In this document: positions 52,973 through 62,210 of the stretch, in pieces
Position numbering within the stretch: the first letter of the stretch is position 1
Layout: the number at the start of each line of letters is the position of its first letter
DNA from: Desulfospira sp963664655
GTDB lineage: Bacteria; Desulfobacterota; Desulfobacteria; Desulfobacterales; Desulfobacteraceae
DNA: 64,000 nt
NCBI GenBank assembly: GCA_963664655.2
Contig: OY761554.1
Span: 248,001 to 312,000, forward strand
Reading direction: 5' to 3'
Made by a program: the position numbers and the translations under genes
Notes under the pieces: generated by a model
What the model saw: the letters and a program-made list of their open reading frames with translations, nothing else
Told to the model about the DNA's origin: nothing
Databases searched by the model: none

Positions 52973-55458
52973 TTTCGGGAAGCTTCCTTTTTAAGTGCTG
53001 ATGTCACCTTTTTAAATTCCTTTTGAATCCCTTCAAGCTGCTCATCAAGGTCTTGAAGGTCATCGTTTTTACAGCTCAATTCCAGAATTTTGAAGAGTTC
53101 GGACAGGGCGGCCGCCCCGAGATGGGCACTTGAAGATTTCAGCGTATGAGCGATCCGGAGAATCTCAAATTCCGGGGTATCAACCGACAGATTTCCAATT
53201 TTAGCAGAAGCGTCCGTGATAAAGGTGTTAATAATTTTTTCCAACAGATTGGGCTTGCCTTCTATCTGTATATCCCTGAACTCTTGAAGCACACGGACAT
53301 CAATAACGGCCGGGCTGACTTTATCATTCAAGCGGCTTGAGGTGTCTGGTCCGCCGGAAGCCGGCACCCCGTCATTCAGGACACGGCCGGAACCGGGGCA
53401 TCCTTTGGGAAGCCATTTTTCCAACGTATCAATGAGGTCATCCATTTTAAACGGTTTGGTCAAGAAATCGTCCATGCCGGCATCCAGGCATTTTTGCCGG
53501 TCCCCTGCCATGGCATGGGCGGTGATGGCAATTACAGGCGTTCGTTTTCCCAGGGCTTTTTCCCTGTCCCGGATTTCCCCGGTTGCCTGGTACCCGTCCA
53601 TTTCCGGCATCTGGCAGTCCATGAGAACAATGTCCGGTTCAAGGGTTTCAAATTTTTGAACCGCCTCGATTCCGTTGGCCGCAATGGTTACCCGGCACTT
53701 CAGGTTCTCCAGCATGGCCGCAAATACTTTCTGGTTGGTCAGGTTGTCTTCGGCCACCAGAATACGGGTACTCATATGAGGGACCGTATCCGCTGCCGGG
53801 TGGCCGCTTGAAAGTTCAATGGACGAATCATCCGCCCGCTCCATGGTCAGTACAAAGGAAAACTCGCTGCCTTTTCCAGGGATACTGGCACACGAAAGGG
53901 TTCCGCCCATAAGGGACACCAGCTCTGAAGAAATGGCCAGCCCCAGCCCGGTTCCCCCGTATTTTCGGGTATAAGAGGCATCGGCCTGGGAAAACGGGGT
54001 GAACAATCTTTTCCGGTCCTCCTTAGAGATACCGATGCCGGTGTCTTTGATGGAGATGCCAAGCTTTATCCATTGATCCGGGGACTCCGGGTTGGTGTAT
54101 TCTTTTGCCAGGGCAGCCGCAGTTGAAATTTTTAAAGAAACCCCGCCTTTTTCCGTAAATTTGACGGCATTCCCGATCAGGTTGATCAATACCTGCTTGA
54201 TCCGGGTGGGGTCTCCTTTTAAAAACAGAGACATATCCGAAGGCAGGTCAACCAGAAGATCCAGATGCTTTTCTGCGGCCGAAGCCGACAACAGGCTGAT
54301 GACATCCTCAACCAGCCCTTTCAAATCAAACGGGATATACTCCACTTTCAGTTTTCCGGCTTCGATTTTGGAAAAATCGAGAATATCGTTGATAATCTCA
54401 AGCAGGGTGGTGGCCGATTTCTGTATGGTTAAGGCAAGATCGGACTGCTGCCCGGAAAGCGTTGACGCCAGAAGAAGCTCGGTCATGCCCAGAATGCCGT
54501 TCATGGGGGTCCGGATCTCATGGCTCATGTTGGCCAAAAACTGGGACTTGACCCGGTTGGCTTCTTCTGCCTGTTGTCTGGCTTTTTTAAGGCGATTGAC
54601 TGTGGATTCAAGTTCTTCCTTGGCCCGGGTCAAATCCAGGGTCCTTCGTTCCACCCGATATTCCAGGTTCAGGCTGTGGGCTTTAAGTTCTTCGTCCCTG
54701 GCCTGTATTTCTTCGAGCATCTGGTTGAACTGGTCCACCAGAATTCCGAACTCATCATAGCTGTTCTTTGCCACCCTAACCTGGTAATCCTTTTCCCGGG
54801 TCACCCGGTTCATGGTCCGGATCACCTCAAACAGGGGACGTGTGAATATAGACTGAACCCAGGAGGACAAGATCAGGACAACCATGAGGATAATGGACAC
54901 AATGGCGGCCACCAGAAGATAGTAGACCTTAAGCCGTTTTTCCTGCTGCTGCATGTCATCAATCAAATGAATGGCCCCCAAAAAGGTGTTCTTGAATCTC
55001 ACCGGAAGGATCATATGGGCATGGCCGTTTTCAATCAGGGCAATCATCCCGTCTTTCTCAAGGTCGGGCAAAAAGGTCTTGGGAGAGGGCCAGGCTGTTT
55101 TGATCTCACTGATCAAATTATCAACAGGGGCGTTATCCCTGGCATAAGAGCTGTAAACCTCCCCCTTGGTATCATAGAGAATGGCCGCGATAATCCCCGG
55201 TTTTGAAGACAGGGCATTCAGGTCTTCCAGGGCCGCGGACGTGTCATTGAACATCATGGCCACCCCGCTGTTCAATGCGGTCAGGCTGGCCATTGACTTG
55301 AGTTCGTTTACCAGATGTGTGCGGGCATTGTACGTTTCATAAGCCACCATGGAGGCCGCCTCCATGAAAAGGGCCAGCAGGGCTGTGAAGCCCAGGATCA
55401 GAATCAGTCTGGTCCGGATGGAAACGGTCCTGAATTTGAGGATATCGGCAAGCTTCAT
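52969..55458 (-). CDS. Hybrid sensor histidine kinase (CHASE8-HAMP-HisKA-HATPase-REC-Hpt)
   Basis: 829 residues. TM1 ~16-40, a periplasmic CHASE8-like sensor (TALNSGVAMMFNDTSAALED) to ~165, TM2 ~178-203, HAMP, coiled coil, HisKA with the H-box NMSHEIRTPMNGILGM (~315), HATPase (NAVKFTEKGG; DTGIGISKED; GTGLGLAISSELVSLMGG). A REC domain with MDCQMPEMDGYQA phospho-Asp and KPFKM follows, then an Hpt domain with AHTLKSSSAHLGAA. Phosphorelay from kinase to the next gene's REC is likely. It overlaps yfiR (55455) by 4 bases. Confidence 0.94.
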   Translation of the reverse strand: MKLADILKFRTVSIRTRLILILGFTALLALFMEAASMVAYETYNARTHLVNELKSMASLTALNSGVAMMFNDTSAALEDLNALSSKPGIIAAILYDTKGEVYSSYARDNAPVDNLISEIKTAWPSPKTFLPDLEKDGMIALIENGHAHMILPVRFKNTFLGAIHLIDDMQQQEKRLKVYYLLVAAIVSIILMVVLILSSWVQSIFTRPLFEVIRTMNRVTREKDYQVRVAKNSYDEFGILVDQFNQMLEEIQARDEELKAHSLNLEYRVERRTLDLTRAKEELESTVNRLKKARQQAEEANRVKSQFLANMSHEIRTPMNGILGMTELLLASTLSGQQSDLALTIQKSATTLLEIINDILDFSKIEAGKLKVEYIPFDLKGLVEDVISLLSASAAEKHLDLLVDLPSDMSLFLKGDPTRIKQVLINLIGNAVKFTEKGGVSLKISTAAALAKEYTNPESPDQWIKLGISIKDTGIGISKEDRKRLFTPFSQADASYTRKYGGTGLGLAISSELVSLMGGTLSCASIPGKGSEFSFVLTMERADDSSIELSSGHPAADTVPHMSTRILVAEDNLTNQKVFAAMLENLKCRVTIAANGIEAVQKFETLEPDIVLMDCQMPEMDGYQATGEIRDREKALGKRTPVIAITAHAMAGDRQKCLDAGMDDFLTKPFKMDDLIDTLEKWLPKGCPGSGRVLNDGVPASGGPDTSSRLNDKVSPAVIDVRVLQEFRDIQIEGKPNLLEKIINTFITDASAKIGNLSVDTPEFEILRIAHTLKSSSAHLGAAALSELFKILELSCKNDDLQDLDEQLEGIQKEFKKVTSALKKEASRK

Positions 55459-56063
55459 TGGTCTCCATCCACAACAACGGCAAGTTTAAGCAGCCTGGAA
55501 CTGAATTTAAGGGCATGCTGTTGACCGCTTTTGATATTGATCTCAAAATGAAGGTGATCATTCCTTGAAAAAAACTGGATGACCCCCCCCATCTTCGTGA
55601 AATTTCTGATTTCTCCGATGGTAAGAACCGGATGATCTCCGATTAAACTTAGAATCCGGAGGGTTTCATCCGGGCCGATCTGTTCGCCGATGAACACAAC
55701 ATTGCTTCTTAGGAAACCGGGTTCACCGGCATCTGTGTCGTTGCTAAGGGAAGCGGTATCCGGATAATACTGAATTTGAATGGACCGCTCCGTGCTTTTT
55801 TTCCCGTCAAGGGCCTGAAAGTTTGTTTTTACGCGGTCATCGCCGAAAACTGAAATCAAAAAAGGGGTTTCACTGTTTTCAAAGGCGGTCTCCGGCCATT
55901 GAATAAATTTTGTAAAATTATAAATAAAGGCGGCTTTGACCGCATATTCTTCCAGGCTTTCAGCGGTGGCGGAATCCGGGGTCCAAAAAACAGACAGAAC
56001 CCCGATGAAAAGAAAAAACTTTTTTACGGTGCGCCAGGCTGAAAACATCGGTTGCTTTGTCAT
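55455..56063 (-). CDS. YfiR/DUF4154-family periplasmic protein
   Basis: 202 residues with a signal peptide (~1-32; FFLFIGVLSVFWTPDSATA). The family motif EEYAVKAAFIYNFTKFIQWP is at ~34-53. In Pseudomonas YfiR binds and silences the CHASE8-containing cyclase YfiN. Here a CHASE8-type kinase is encoded directly downstream, so a YfiR-kinase pairing is inferred. Lies 13 bp after the TonB receptor gene and overlaps the kinase gene by 4 bases. Confidence 0.9.
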   Translation of the reverse strand: MTKQPMFSAWRTVKKFFLFIGVLSVFWTPDSATAESLEEYAVKAAFIYNFTKFIQWPETAFENSETPFLISVFGDDRVKTNFQALDGKKSTERSIQIQYYPDTASLSNDTDAGEPGFLRSNVVFIGEQIGPDETLRILSLIGDHPVLTIGEIRNFTKMGGVIQFFSRNDHLHFEINIKSGQQHALKFSSRLLKLAVVVDGDQ

Positions 56064-56076
56064 GGGAACAGTTTCT

Positions 56077-58107
56077 TCAGAATTTATAGCTTACGCCGGC
56101 ATATACGGATCGGGGAACGTCCACAAATCGGCTGAAGGCTTCCTGGACAAACTCAAGATGACTGTCCTCCAGCAGGTTCTGTCCGGCCAGAAAAACCTCA
56201 AGGCCGGGTTTGACCTTCCAGCCCAGGCGTAAATCAAGGGTCAGATAATCGTCAATGGGATAAATGGCATCCGAATAGAAAGAACAGGTGGCCCGGGTTT
56301 TGCCCACATATCTTAACCAGGCATTAAGCCCGATGTCCCGGGTCAGTTTAAATTCTCCCCTGAGGGAGGCCTGATGTTTGGTAAAGCCGAAATCGATCTT
56401 AAAATCGCGCTCATCGTTGAACTCGTGAAGTGTCAGTGAGTAGGCCAGGCTCCATTTGATTTTTTCAGACGATACAATATCCAAAGCAAGTTCGGCGCCC
56501 CAGGAACTGGCCTTGGACAGGTTGCTCAACTCAAGGTCCTGGATCAGGATATTGTGTACCGGATCATAATGCCGCGCCCCGGGGCCATAAACCCTTAACT
56601 TATCATAATCATTAAAAAAAATCGCCACGTCCAGGGAAAATTTATGCCCCGGAATGAACCGGTATCCGGCTTCACAGGCCAGCAGGACTTCGGCATCCTG
56701 ATCCTTGTTATTGAGAAACCGGGCATAAACCGGCAGGCCGTTATATTCCGAACCATAAACGGGAACCACGGCATCGGTCTCCACCCGGGAGGGAATCCTT
56801 ACCGCCCTTGATACCGCCGCCCAGACCTTGTGATGTTTGCTGGCCGACCACATCAGCCGGGTAGAGGGCTGAATTTCAAATCCGGTATAATCATTGTGCT
56901 CAAACTTAGAGCCCAGGGTCAGTTTGATCCGGTCATTTAAAAAGGAAATTTCATCCTGGATAAACGCCGAATACAGATAATCGGTTGTGCTCTCAGGGTC
57001 CATATCCGTGATGATAGAGCCTGCGAAATCATCATCAGACAGCCGGAAGCGGGCCCCCCAGATAATGTCGTTCCGGGTTCCAAGGGCAAACCGGTGCTGA
57101 AACTGTGCATCAAGGTTGTGCCGGTCTTCATTGATGAAATCTTCGGACCGTCTCATGGCGTCATAATAAACCTGAAACGCCACTTCCGACGTTCCGGAAA
57201 GGGTTTTTGTCCACCGGGCCATGATATTGCCCCCGGACACCCGGGTGGTTTCCGGGAAAACATCCATATAAGGCGAAGATTCGCTGACCAGGTAAAGATC
57301 CTGGTGGATCCGGCCGTCGTAAAGATCCCCTTGAAGGGTCAGGCTGCTGGCCGGGGCAAAATCCTTGTCCAGCCTGAATCCGGCCTGATTGATCTGCCAG
57401 TCATCCCCGGCATCGCCGCCGGAATCCAGTTCAAATTCATCCCTTGCCTGGTGTTTGCCGTAGATCCGCCAGGTGGCATCCGCGCCCGCGGCACCACCGT
57501 ATCGGAATCCGGCCATATTTTTTTCCACGGTTCCCATCCGGGCTTCCACATAGCCGCCCCGGGTCTCATTGGAATGCCGGGTAATGATATTGATGACCCC
57601 GTTCACGGCATTGGCGCCCCAGATGGTGGCCCCGGGTCCCCGGATAATCTCAATGCGGTCCACATCTTCCAGGAATACATCGGTGACTTCCCAGTAAACC
57701 CCTGAAAAACTAGGGGTATACACACTGCGGCCGTCAATGAGGACCAGAAGGCTCGGGGAAAAGCGGCTGTTGAATCCCCGGCAGTTTACAGCCCATTTGT
57801 TGGCATCAATCCGGGCCACATTGACCCCGGGGGCCATGCGAAGGGCATCGGGGATACTGGTGGCCCCGGAGCGCCGGATATCCTCCCGGGTAATGACAAA
57901 CACAGCGGCAGCACTTTCAGACAGCCGCTGGCTTTTCTTGTTTACCGAGGTGACCTTGACGTCCATGAGTTCCTCAAGGGAGAACGCCGTCAGATCTGTG
58001 GCCTGAGCTTCAGCGTAACCGGTTAAGGTAAAAATAATGAAAATAGCGGCGATTTGAAAAAAAATCTGTTTCAAAACTGGATTCAAAGCTGTCTGTTTCC
58101 TCTCCAT
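56077..58107 (-). CDS. TonB-dependent receptor (YfiR-linked type)
   Basis: About 676 residues starting at the ATG at 58107 (MERKQT), which gives a well-formed signal peptide (IAAIFIIFTLTGYAEAQA); in-frame ATGs at 58128 and 58176 cannot be excluded and no start has a good ribosome site. The plug follows with LEELMDVKVTSVNKKSQRL, FNSRFSPSLLVLIDGRSVYT, RIEIIRGPGATIWGANAVNG, VINIITRHS. C-terminus ends GVSYKF. This class of receptor is regularly found with DUF4154 and hybrid kinases. The ligand is unknown. First gene of the receptor-yfiR-kinase-GGDEF/EAL operon. Confidence 0.92.
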   Translation of the reverse strand: MERKQTALNPVLKQIFFQIAAIFIIFTLTGYAEAQATDLTAFSLEELMDVKVTSVNKKSQRLSESAAAVFVITREDIRRSGATSIPDALRMAPGVNVARIDANKWAVNCRGFNSRFSPSLLVLIDGRSVYTPSFSGVYWEVTDVFLEDVDRIEIIRGPGATIWGANAVNGVINIITRHSNETRGGYVEARMGTVEKNMAGFRYGGAAGADATWRIYGKHQARDEFELDSGGDAGDDWQINQAGFRLDKDFAPASSLTLQGDLYDGRIHQDLYLVSESSPYMDVFPETTRVSGGNIMARWTKTLSGTSEVAFQVYYDAMRRSEDFINEDRHNLDAQFQHRFALGTRNDIIWGARFRLSDDDFAGSIITDMDPESTTDYLYSAFIQDEISFLNDRIKLTLGSKFEHNDYTGFEIQPSTRLMWSASKHHKVWAAVSRAVRIPSRVETDAVVPVYGSEYNGLPVYARFLNNKDQDAEVLLACEAGYRFIPGHKFSLDVAIFFNDYDKLRVYGPGARHYDPVHNILIQDLELSNLSKASSWGAELALDIVSSEKIKWSLAYSLTLHEFNDERDFKIDFGFTKHQASLRGEFKLTRDIGLNAWLRYVGKTRATCSFYSDAIYPIDDYLTLDLRLGWKVKPGLEVFLAGQNLLEDSHLEFVQEAFSRFVDVPRSVYAGVSYKF

Positions 58108-58345
58108 CACGAAACGGCCTTTTTTCATAAGAAAGGCGTTTCTTCCTTTTGGCTTCAGCAGCAAAGGCCGCAACATCTGGCCGGGATTCCGACAATAGCA
58201 AAAGGGTGTAATCCAAATGTTTTGGCCCAGTTATAAATTTTTACTGTTTATTCAGTTTTTTGTCAATGAAAGGCCGGATTTAAGGCAGGGTGACCGGCAT
58301 TATAATCCGGGATGTTATGTGGATGTCACTGGCAAATTAAGGAAA

Positions 58346-58400
58346 GAATGGAGACCGGAAATCATGGCGCCTTCAGGTTTAAGCATTCCGGTCTCCATTC
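58346..58400. repeat. GGAGACCGGA hairpin, copy 2
   Basis: A perfect 15-bp inverted repeat (GAATGGAGACCGGAA with TTCCGGTCTCCATTC) with a 25-base loop. The stem core equals that at 40188-40231. It lies downstream of the TauE gene (which ends at 58449 on the minus strand), upstream of the receptor operon, and could end the TauE transcript. Confidence 0.7.
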
Positions 58401-58448
58401 AATTTATTATTTTAAAATGCGGTCATCCTGGGTTTTGAGAGAACCTGG

Positions 58449-59198
58449 TCAGACCATTGACCAGAGGAACTTCATGCCGATAAGGATTAACACAAAGCCC
58501 AGCCACCGTTTAACACTCTGGGGTTTCATCTGTCTTTGCATTACCCGCGTACCCATATACCCGCCTATCCATGCGGCAATCCCGGCAAAAAAAAGAATTC
58601 GGATCGACACAGACCCCATGGCCACATAGGCCACAAACGCAGAAAACGATGAAAAAGGGACGGAAAAAGCCGTTACCATAGCGACTTTTTTAGGATTAAA
58701 CCCCTGGACGATCATCAAAGGGGAAATAATGCCCCCGCCGCCTACACCGAGAAGCCCGGAAACAAACCCGGCCAGAATCCCGACCCCCACAGGGCCGGCA
58801 ACCGGACGATCTTCCCGGTACTGGTCTGCATATTTCGACCCTTTAAAAAAAATCATCATGGAACCGGAAAAAAATAAAAAACCAATAAACACCCAAAGCA
58901 GGATTCGCGTGGGCAGAAAGTGACCGGCCCAGGCCCCGGCCGGGGCCATTAGAATAGAGGCGGCGATAATGGGCAGCCCTAATCTCACATCCAGTTTTTT
59001 TTCTCTGAAATTAGACCAGGTAGCCCCAAGCATGCTCAAACAATTGACAAAGAGCCCGGTGGGCCGGGCCAGATGAAACGGGACACCGACCCAGGACAAT
59101 GCTGGAATCAGAATAACGGCGGAGCCCACTCCTCCCAAGGCAAACATAAAACTCAGGCCAAATGAAAGAGCGACAATAACCAGTAGATGGGCTTCCAT
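58449..59198 (-). CDS. TauE/SafE-family (sulfite/organosulfonate exporter) membrane protein
   Basis: 249 residues with about eight hydrophobic segments. Two repeat motifs are typical of TauE/SafE: FALGGVGSAVILIPALSWVG at the N-terminal half and GLLGVGGGGIISPLMIVQGF at the C-terminal half. Family members move sulfite, sulfoacetate or thiosulfate, and in a sulfate reducer a role in sulfur-anion export is plausible. Located upstream of the thiol cluster but 238 bp from it. Confidence 0.9.
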   Translation of the reverse strand: MEAHLLVIVALSFGLSFMFALGGVGSAVILIPALSWVGVPFHLARPTGLFVNCLSMLGATWSNFREKKLDVRLGLPIIAASILMAPAGAWAGHFLPTRILLWVFIGFLFFSGSMMIFFKGSKYADQYREDRPVAGPVGVGILAGFVSGLLGVGGGGIISPLMIVQGFNPKKVAMVTAFSVPFSSFSAFVAYVAMGSVSIRILFFAGIAAWIGGYMGTRVMQRQMKPQSVKRWLGFVLILIGMKFLWSMV

Positions 59199-59323
59199 CT
59201 GTATCTATCCTTTACCGGCCGGAACCGCATACCGCCAAACAGCGCCTTTTGCCCTCCGGCCCGGATATTTTAAATTACATGTAACTATTCAGCCAATGTT
59301 GAAAACTAAGCAAAAATCAGGGT

Positions 59324-59435
59324 TCGTAACTGTTCATCAGTGCTTCATATTTGTTTAGTCAGGACTTCGTAGCATACTTTTGCTATGTGAGAAGGCCTAA
59401 ATGAACAAAGACAGGGCACGGCTGAACAGTTACGA
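59324..59435. repeat. Hairpin element with 13-bp perfect outer stem
   Basis: TCGTAACTGTTCA (59324-59336) and TGAACAGTTACGA (59423-59435) pair. Inside is a hairpin TAGCA-TACTTT-TGCTA (59370-59385) and partly paired TTTAG/CTAAA and AGG/CCT blocks around it. A near copy of the left arm (GTAACTATTCAGCC) also occurs at 59281-59294. It abuts the stop codon (59436-59438) of the minus-strand rhodanese gene. Confidence 0.6.
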
Positions 59436-59810
59436 TTACATTTTGGCCAGGGGGCCGGGTTTAAATGCCAGGGCCATATCCTCAGTGGAGGCGGTCAGCC
59501 CTTTGACTTTTTCATAACCGTTGGCCTTCAGGTACAGATAGGCCAGGGCCCCCCGAAATACTGAAGAACAAAAGGGAACGATCATTTTGTCTTTTGGCAC
59601 TTCGCCCAGCCGGTCCGGCAATTCATTTAAAGGGATATGCAAGGCAAAGGGAAACCCAAGATATGTGACCTCTTTATCTGTCCGGACATCCAGGAAAATA
59701 AAATCCCCGCTGCCAAGAGCCTTTCGCATTCCGTCAATGCTCATGCCGTGTCTGCCTTCACCCAAAAACTGAAAATCCATTTCTTTTAATATCTGATTCA
59801 AATCCTTCAT
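59436..59810 (-). CDS. Rhodanese-domain protein
   Basis: 124 residues without a signal peptide. Rhodanese fold with FIFLDVRTDKEVTYLGFPFA, LHIPLNELPDRLGEVP and the active loop VPFCSSVFRGALAY (Cys ~82). Cytoplasmic sulfane-sulfur carrier inferred. Followed (upstream on the minus strand) by an Fe-S protein gene. GGAGAA precedes the start. Confidence 0.9.
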   Translation of the reverse strand: MKDLNQILKEMDFQFLGEGRHGMSIDGMRKALGSGDFIFLDVRTDKEVTYLGFPFALHIPLNELPDRLGEVPKDKMIVPFCSSVFRGALAYLYLKANGYEKVKGLTASTEDMALAFKPGPLAKM

Positions 59811-59891
59811 ATCACCATTCTCCTTATATTATTATTTTAGCAAACAAACACGACCCCTTTAAAGCCGGCTCCCTGACCCGGATATTTTAAA

Positions 59892-60431
59892 CTAAAAATC
59901 CAGGTCAAACTGTTCCATATACTGAGCCAGTTTCTGGTTATCCGGCTCTCCGAGCTGGAGACAGTCCTTTGATCCTTTTGCACCTTCGGCGACTTTTGTT
60001 GCAAATACCAGGCATGTCGGCTCACCGCATTCCCGGCAGTTTGTTTTTGGCAGCAGTTTGAGTATGGCCATAATGCCCGGCCTCGGCATCCCTGTGGTGC
60101 AAGGTTCAATGGTCTGTCTGTTGTCCCAGGCGGAATTGATCTCATTTTTCAGCCATTGGACAATTTTGTCCGCTTCCTCCCGGTCTTTAAGAGCGTTAAC
60201 CGCAATTTTTTTACCATGAACCGTGATCAGCTTGCCATGAATTTTAAACGTCACCGCCGGTGGATCAGATAAATACTCAAACCCGCCAAGAACCGAATTC
60301 AGATACGGCAGGGCCTCACTGACATCCTGCTGAAGATGGGCAAAGCAATGAACGCCTTCGGCATTGGCCTGGCATTTTGATCTGAATATCTCCAAGGTAT
60401 AATCTTTTAACAACATTCGTTGGCACTCCAA
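59892..60431 (-). CDS. Fe-S-domain protein (CODH/ACS gamma-type 4Fe-4S motif)
   Basis: 179 residues. The motif TNCRECGEPTCLVFATKV then KDC near 131-157 has the spacing CxxCxxxxCx(n)C of the 4Fe-4S domain seen in corrinoid Fe-S proteins. The N-terminal ~120 residues include further cysteines (CQANAEGVHCF). No further domain was recognised. The function may be electron or persulfide handling. Lies 18 bp downstream of the CcdA gene and ahead of the rhodanese gene. Confidence 0.75.
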   Translation of the reverse strand: MECQRMLLKDYTLEIFRSKCQANAEGVHCFAHLQQDVSEALPYLNSVLGGFEYLSDPPAVTFKIHGKLITVHGKKIAVNALKDREEADKIVQWLKNEINSAWDNRQTIEPCTTGMPRPGIMAILKLLPKTNCRECGEPTCLVFATKVAEGAKGSKDCLQLGEPDNQKLAQYMEQFDLDF

Positions 60432-60449
60432 TGTTACGGATTCTCAAGG

Positions 60450-61154
60450 TCAATCCCAAAAAGGCGTAATGATAAAATATACCCCTAATAGGGCAATAGT
60501 GGCCCCAGCAAATTTTCTGAACCAGATACCGGCCCCTGTCCACTGGCTGCTCTCAACCAGCTTTTTCACGGCTGCCGTAAAGCTTCCTGCAATAGCAATG
60601 GGAAGGCAGTGCCCTATAGCAAACAATATGATTAAAAGAATGCCTGTCGCCACTTTTTCCTGGACTGTAATGATGGCCAGTATCGGTGCAATAAATCCAA
60701 AGGTACACGAACCGGACAGCACGCCATAGGCAAGCCCCAGGGCAAATGCGCCCAACTTGCCTTTAAAATTTAAGCGGTACAGCAGGCTGCCCGACATAGA
60801 ACATTTCTCAACCCCCAGCATGCCTAAGGCTACCCAGATCAGGATGAGGCCGATCAGGATCTGCCAATAGCTGCCCACATCCCCGAGCATTCTCCCCAGC
60901 TGTGCACACACGGCCCCGATTAACGCAATGGTGATAAAAAGGCCTGCTGTAAAAAGAATGGAATACACGCTGGCCTGGCGGGGCCGGACCATCTTCTCCT
61001 GGCCGCCCACATACCCGATGATCAGGGGAATGGATGCCAGATGGCAGGGACTGAACAATACACTGACGCCACCCCATAAAAAGCATCCCGCAGCAGAAAG
61101 AAGAATCCCGCCTGTCATCCACTGGTTGACCGTTAGAAATATGGCATCTGTCAT
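60450..61154 (-). CDS. CcdA/DsbD-type thiol-disulfide transmembrane carrier
   Basis: 234 residues with six hydrophobic segments. Two key cysteines are in the CcdA blocks: LFSPCHLASIPLIIGYVGG (first) and GVLSGSCTFGFIAPIL (second). This protein moves electrons from the cytoplasmic thioredoxin pool across the membrane. The neighbouring thioredoxin with signal peptide is its likely periplasmic client. The two genes are 3 bp apart. Confidence 0.92.
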   Translation of the reverse strand: MTDAIFLTVNQWMTGGILLSAAGCFLWGGVSVLFSPCHLASIPLIIGYVGGQEKMVRPRQASVYSILFTAGLFITIALIGAVCAQLGRMLGDVGSYWQILIGLILIWVALGMLGVEKCSMSGSLLYRLNFKGKLGAFALGLAYGVLSGSCTFGFIAPILAIITVQEKVATGILLIILFAIGHCLPIAIAGSFTAAVKKLVESSQWTGAGIWFRKFAGATIALLGVYFIITPFWD

Positions 61155-61157
61155 GAA

Positions 61158-61574
61158 TTATTCCTTTGTTTCCAAATCCGGTTTTTCTGCCCCTATTTCG
61201 GTCAACTGTTTGATAATGGCGTTTTCATCCAGAAACCCCATGTGACGGTAAACTTCCCTGCCCTGTTTATCGAAGAAAATCTGGGTTGGAATGGCCCGGA
61301 TGTTAAACCTGGAGGCCTGATCCCGGTTCTCCCAGACATCGATAAAAACAATTTGCGCTTTGCCTTCATAGGCTTTTTCGAGTTTTTCCAGTATCGGGGC
61401 CATCATTTTACAGGGAATGCACTTTTTGGCCCCAAGATCAACCATGGTGATGTTTCCTTTTTCAGGAATTTTGGAAAAATCCTGGGCACAGACCGCCGGT
61501 ACAATTAGAAAAACCGAGGCCCAGACCGCAAAAACCAATCCCTTTTTTAATCCGATAACCGCACCTTTTTTCAT
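61158..61574 (-). CDS. Secreted thioredoxin-family protein
   Basis: 138 residues. A signal sequence or anchor (about 10-32; LVFAVWASVFLIVPAVCAQ) precedes a thioredoxin fold with the active site KKCIPCKMMAPIL (CxxC near 52-55). Cis-proline segment AIPTQIFFD near 93-101. Likely reduced by CcdA in the periplasm. It overlaps the DGC-domain gene by 4 bases. Confidence 0.92.
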   Translation of the reverse strand: MKKGAVIGLKKGLVFAVWASVFLIVPAVCAQDFSKIPEKGNITMVDLGAKKCIPCKMMAPILEKLEKAYEGKAQIVFIDVWENRDQASRFNIRAIPTQIFFDKQGREVYRHMGFLDENAIIKQLTEIGAEKPDLETKE

Positions 61575-61945
61575 GGGTTAAATCCTTTCTTTACCGCTGC
61601 CTTAACCGCTTCCATATCTTCGGGTTTCAAATTAAAATCCTTGTTTTTGTCTATGCCAAGTTCCGTAATAACCGTATAATTTTTATGTTCAATTTTGTTT
61701 TTCTCAAGAATCGCCTTTGCACACCCCACCTGGCACCCGTCAATCACAATCAGGGTTTCCACATCTTTTGCCGACTGGACAAATCCGCTGAGCCCGCCGC
61801 CGATGCCTGCCAGGCAAAACATTTTTCCCAATCCCTCCCGGGTCAAATCAATGGCCGCCTGATTGGAAAGCTGGCCAACGTTGGATCCGCCCGAACAGGC
61901 AAGGATCATTGTGTTGTTATTTGAACAGCAACAATCTTGGGACAT
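61571..61945 (-). CDS. DGC-domain (DUF1847-type) putative zinc-binding protein
   Basis: 124 residues. Cys-rich start (CCCSNNN), ACSGGSNVGQLSNQAAIDL near 15-33, and VIDGCQVGCAKAILEK near 66-81 where DGC names the family. Fe-S or zinc binding is suggested. The partner genes suggest thiol/metalloid handling. It is 18 bp downstream of the small redox-disulfide gene. Confidence 0.85.
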   Translation of the reverse strand: MSQDCCCSNNNTMILACSGGSNVGQLSNQAAIDLTREGLGKMFCLAGIGGGLSGFVQSAKDVETLIVIDGCQVGCAKAILEKNKIEHKNYTVITELGIDKNKDFNLKPEDMEAVKAAVKKGFNP

Positions 61946-61963
61946 CGTTCCTCCTTTATAGGA

Positions 61964-62197
61964 TCAACCGGCAATCCAGGCTTTGATATCTTCCTTTTTG
62001 GGAACCTTTCCCGTACATTTGACCTTGCCGTCCACAATGACCGATGGCGTGCCAAAGACCCCGTATGAAGCGATCTGCATCATATCGGTCACCTTTTCAA
62101 CGCTGGCATCCACGCCGGTCTCATTGATCACTTCCTGTACCAGTTTTTCAGTTTTGCTGCATTTGGCGCAGCCCGGCCCCAGTACTTTAATCTCCAT
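61964..62197 (-). CDS. Small thioredoxin-like protein (TM0996/MTH895 family)
   Basis: 77 residues. KVLGPGCAKCSKTEKLVQEV opens the protein; CAKC is the redox motif. YGVFGTPSVIVDGKVKCTGK holds the cis-Pro. This small family often neighbours ArsR-controlled DUF318 permeases. Cytoplasmic disulfide carrier. Lies 13 bp after the permease gene. Confidence 0.9.
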   Translation of the reverse strand: MEIKVLGPGCAKCSKTEKLVQEVINETGVDASVEKVTDMMQIASYGVFGTPSVIVDGKVKCTGKVPKKEDIKAWIAG

Positions 62198-62210
62198 GCT
62201 GGTTACTCCT

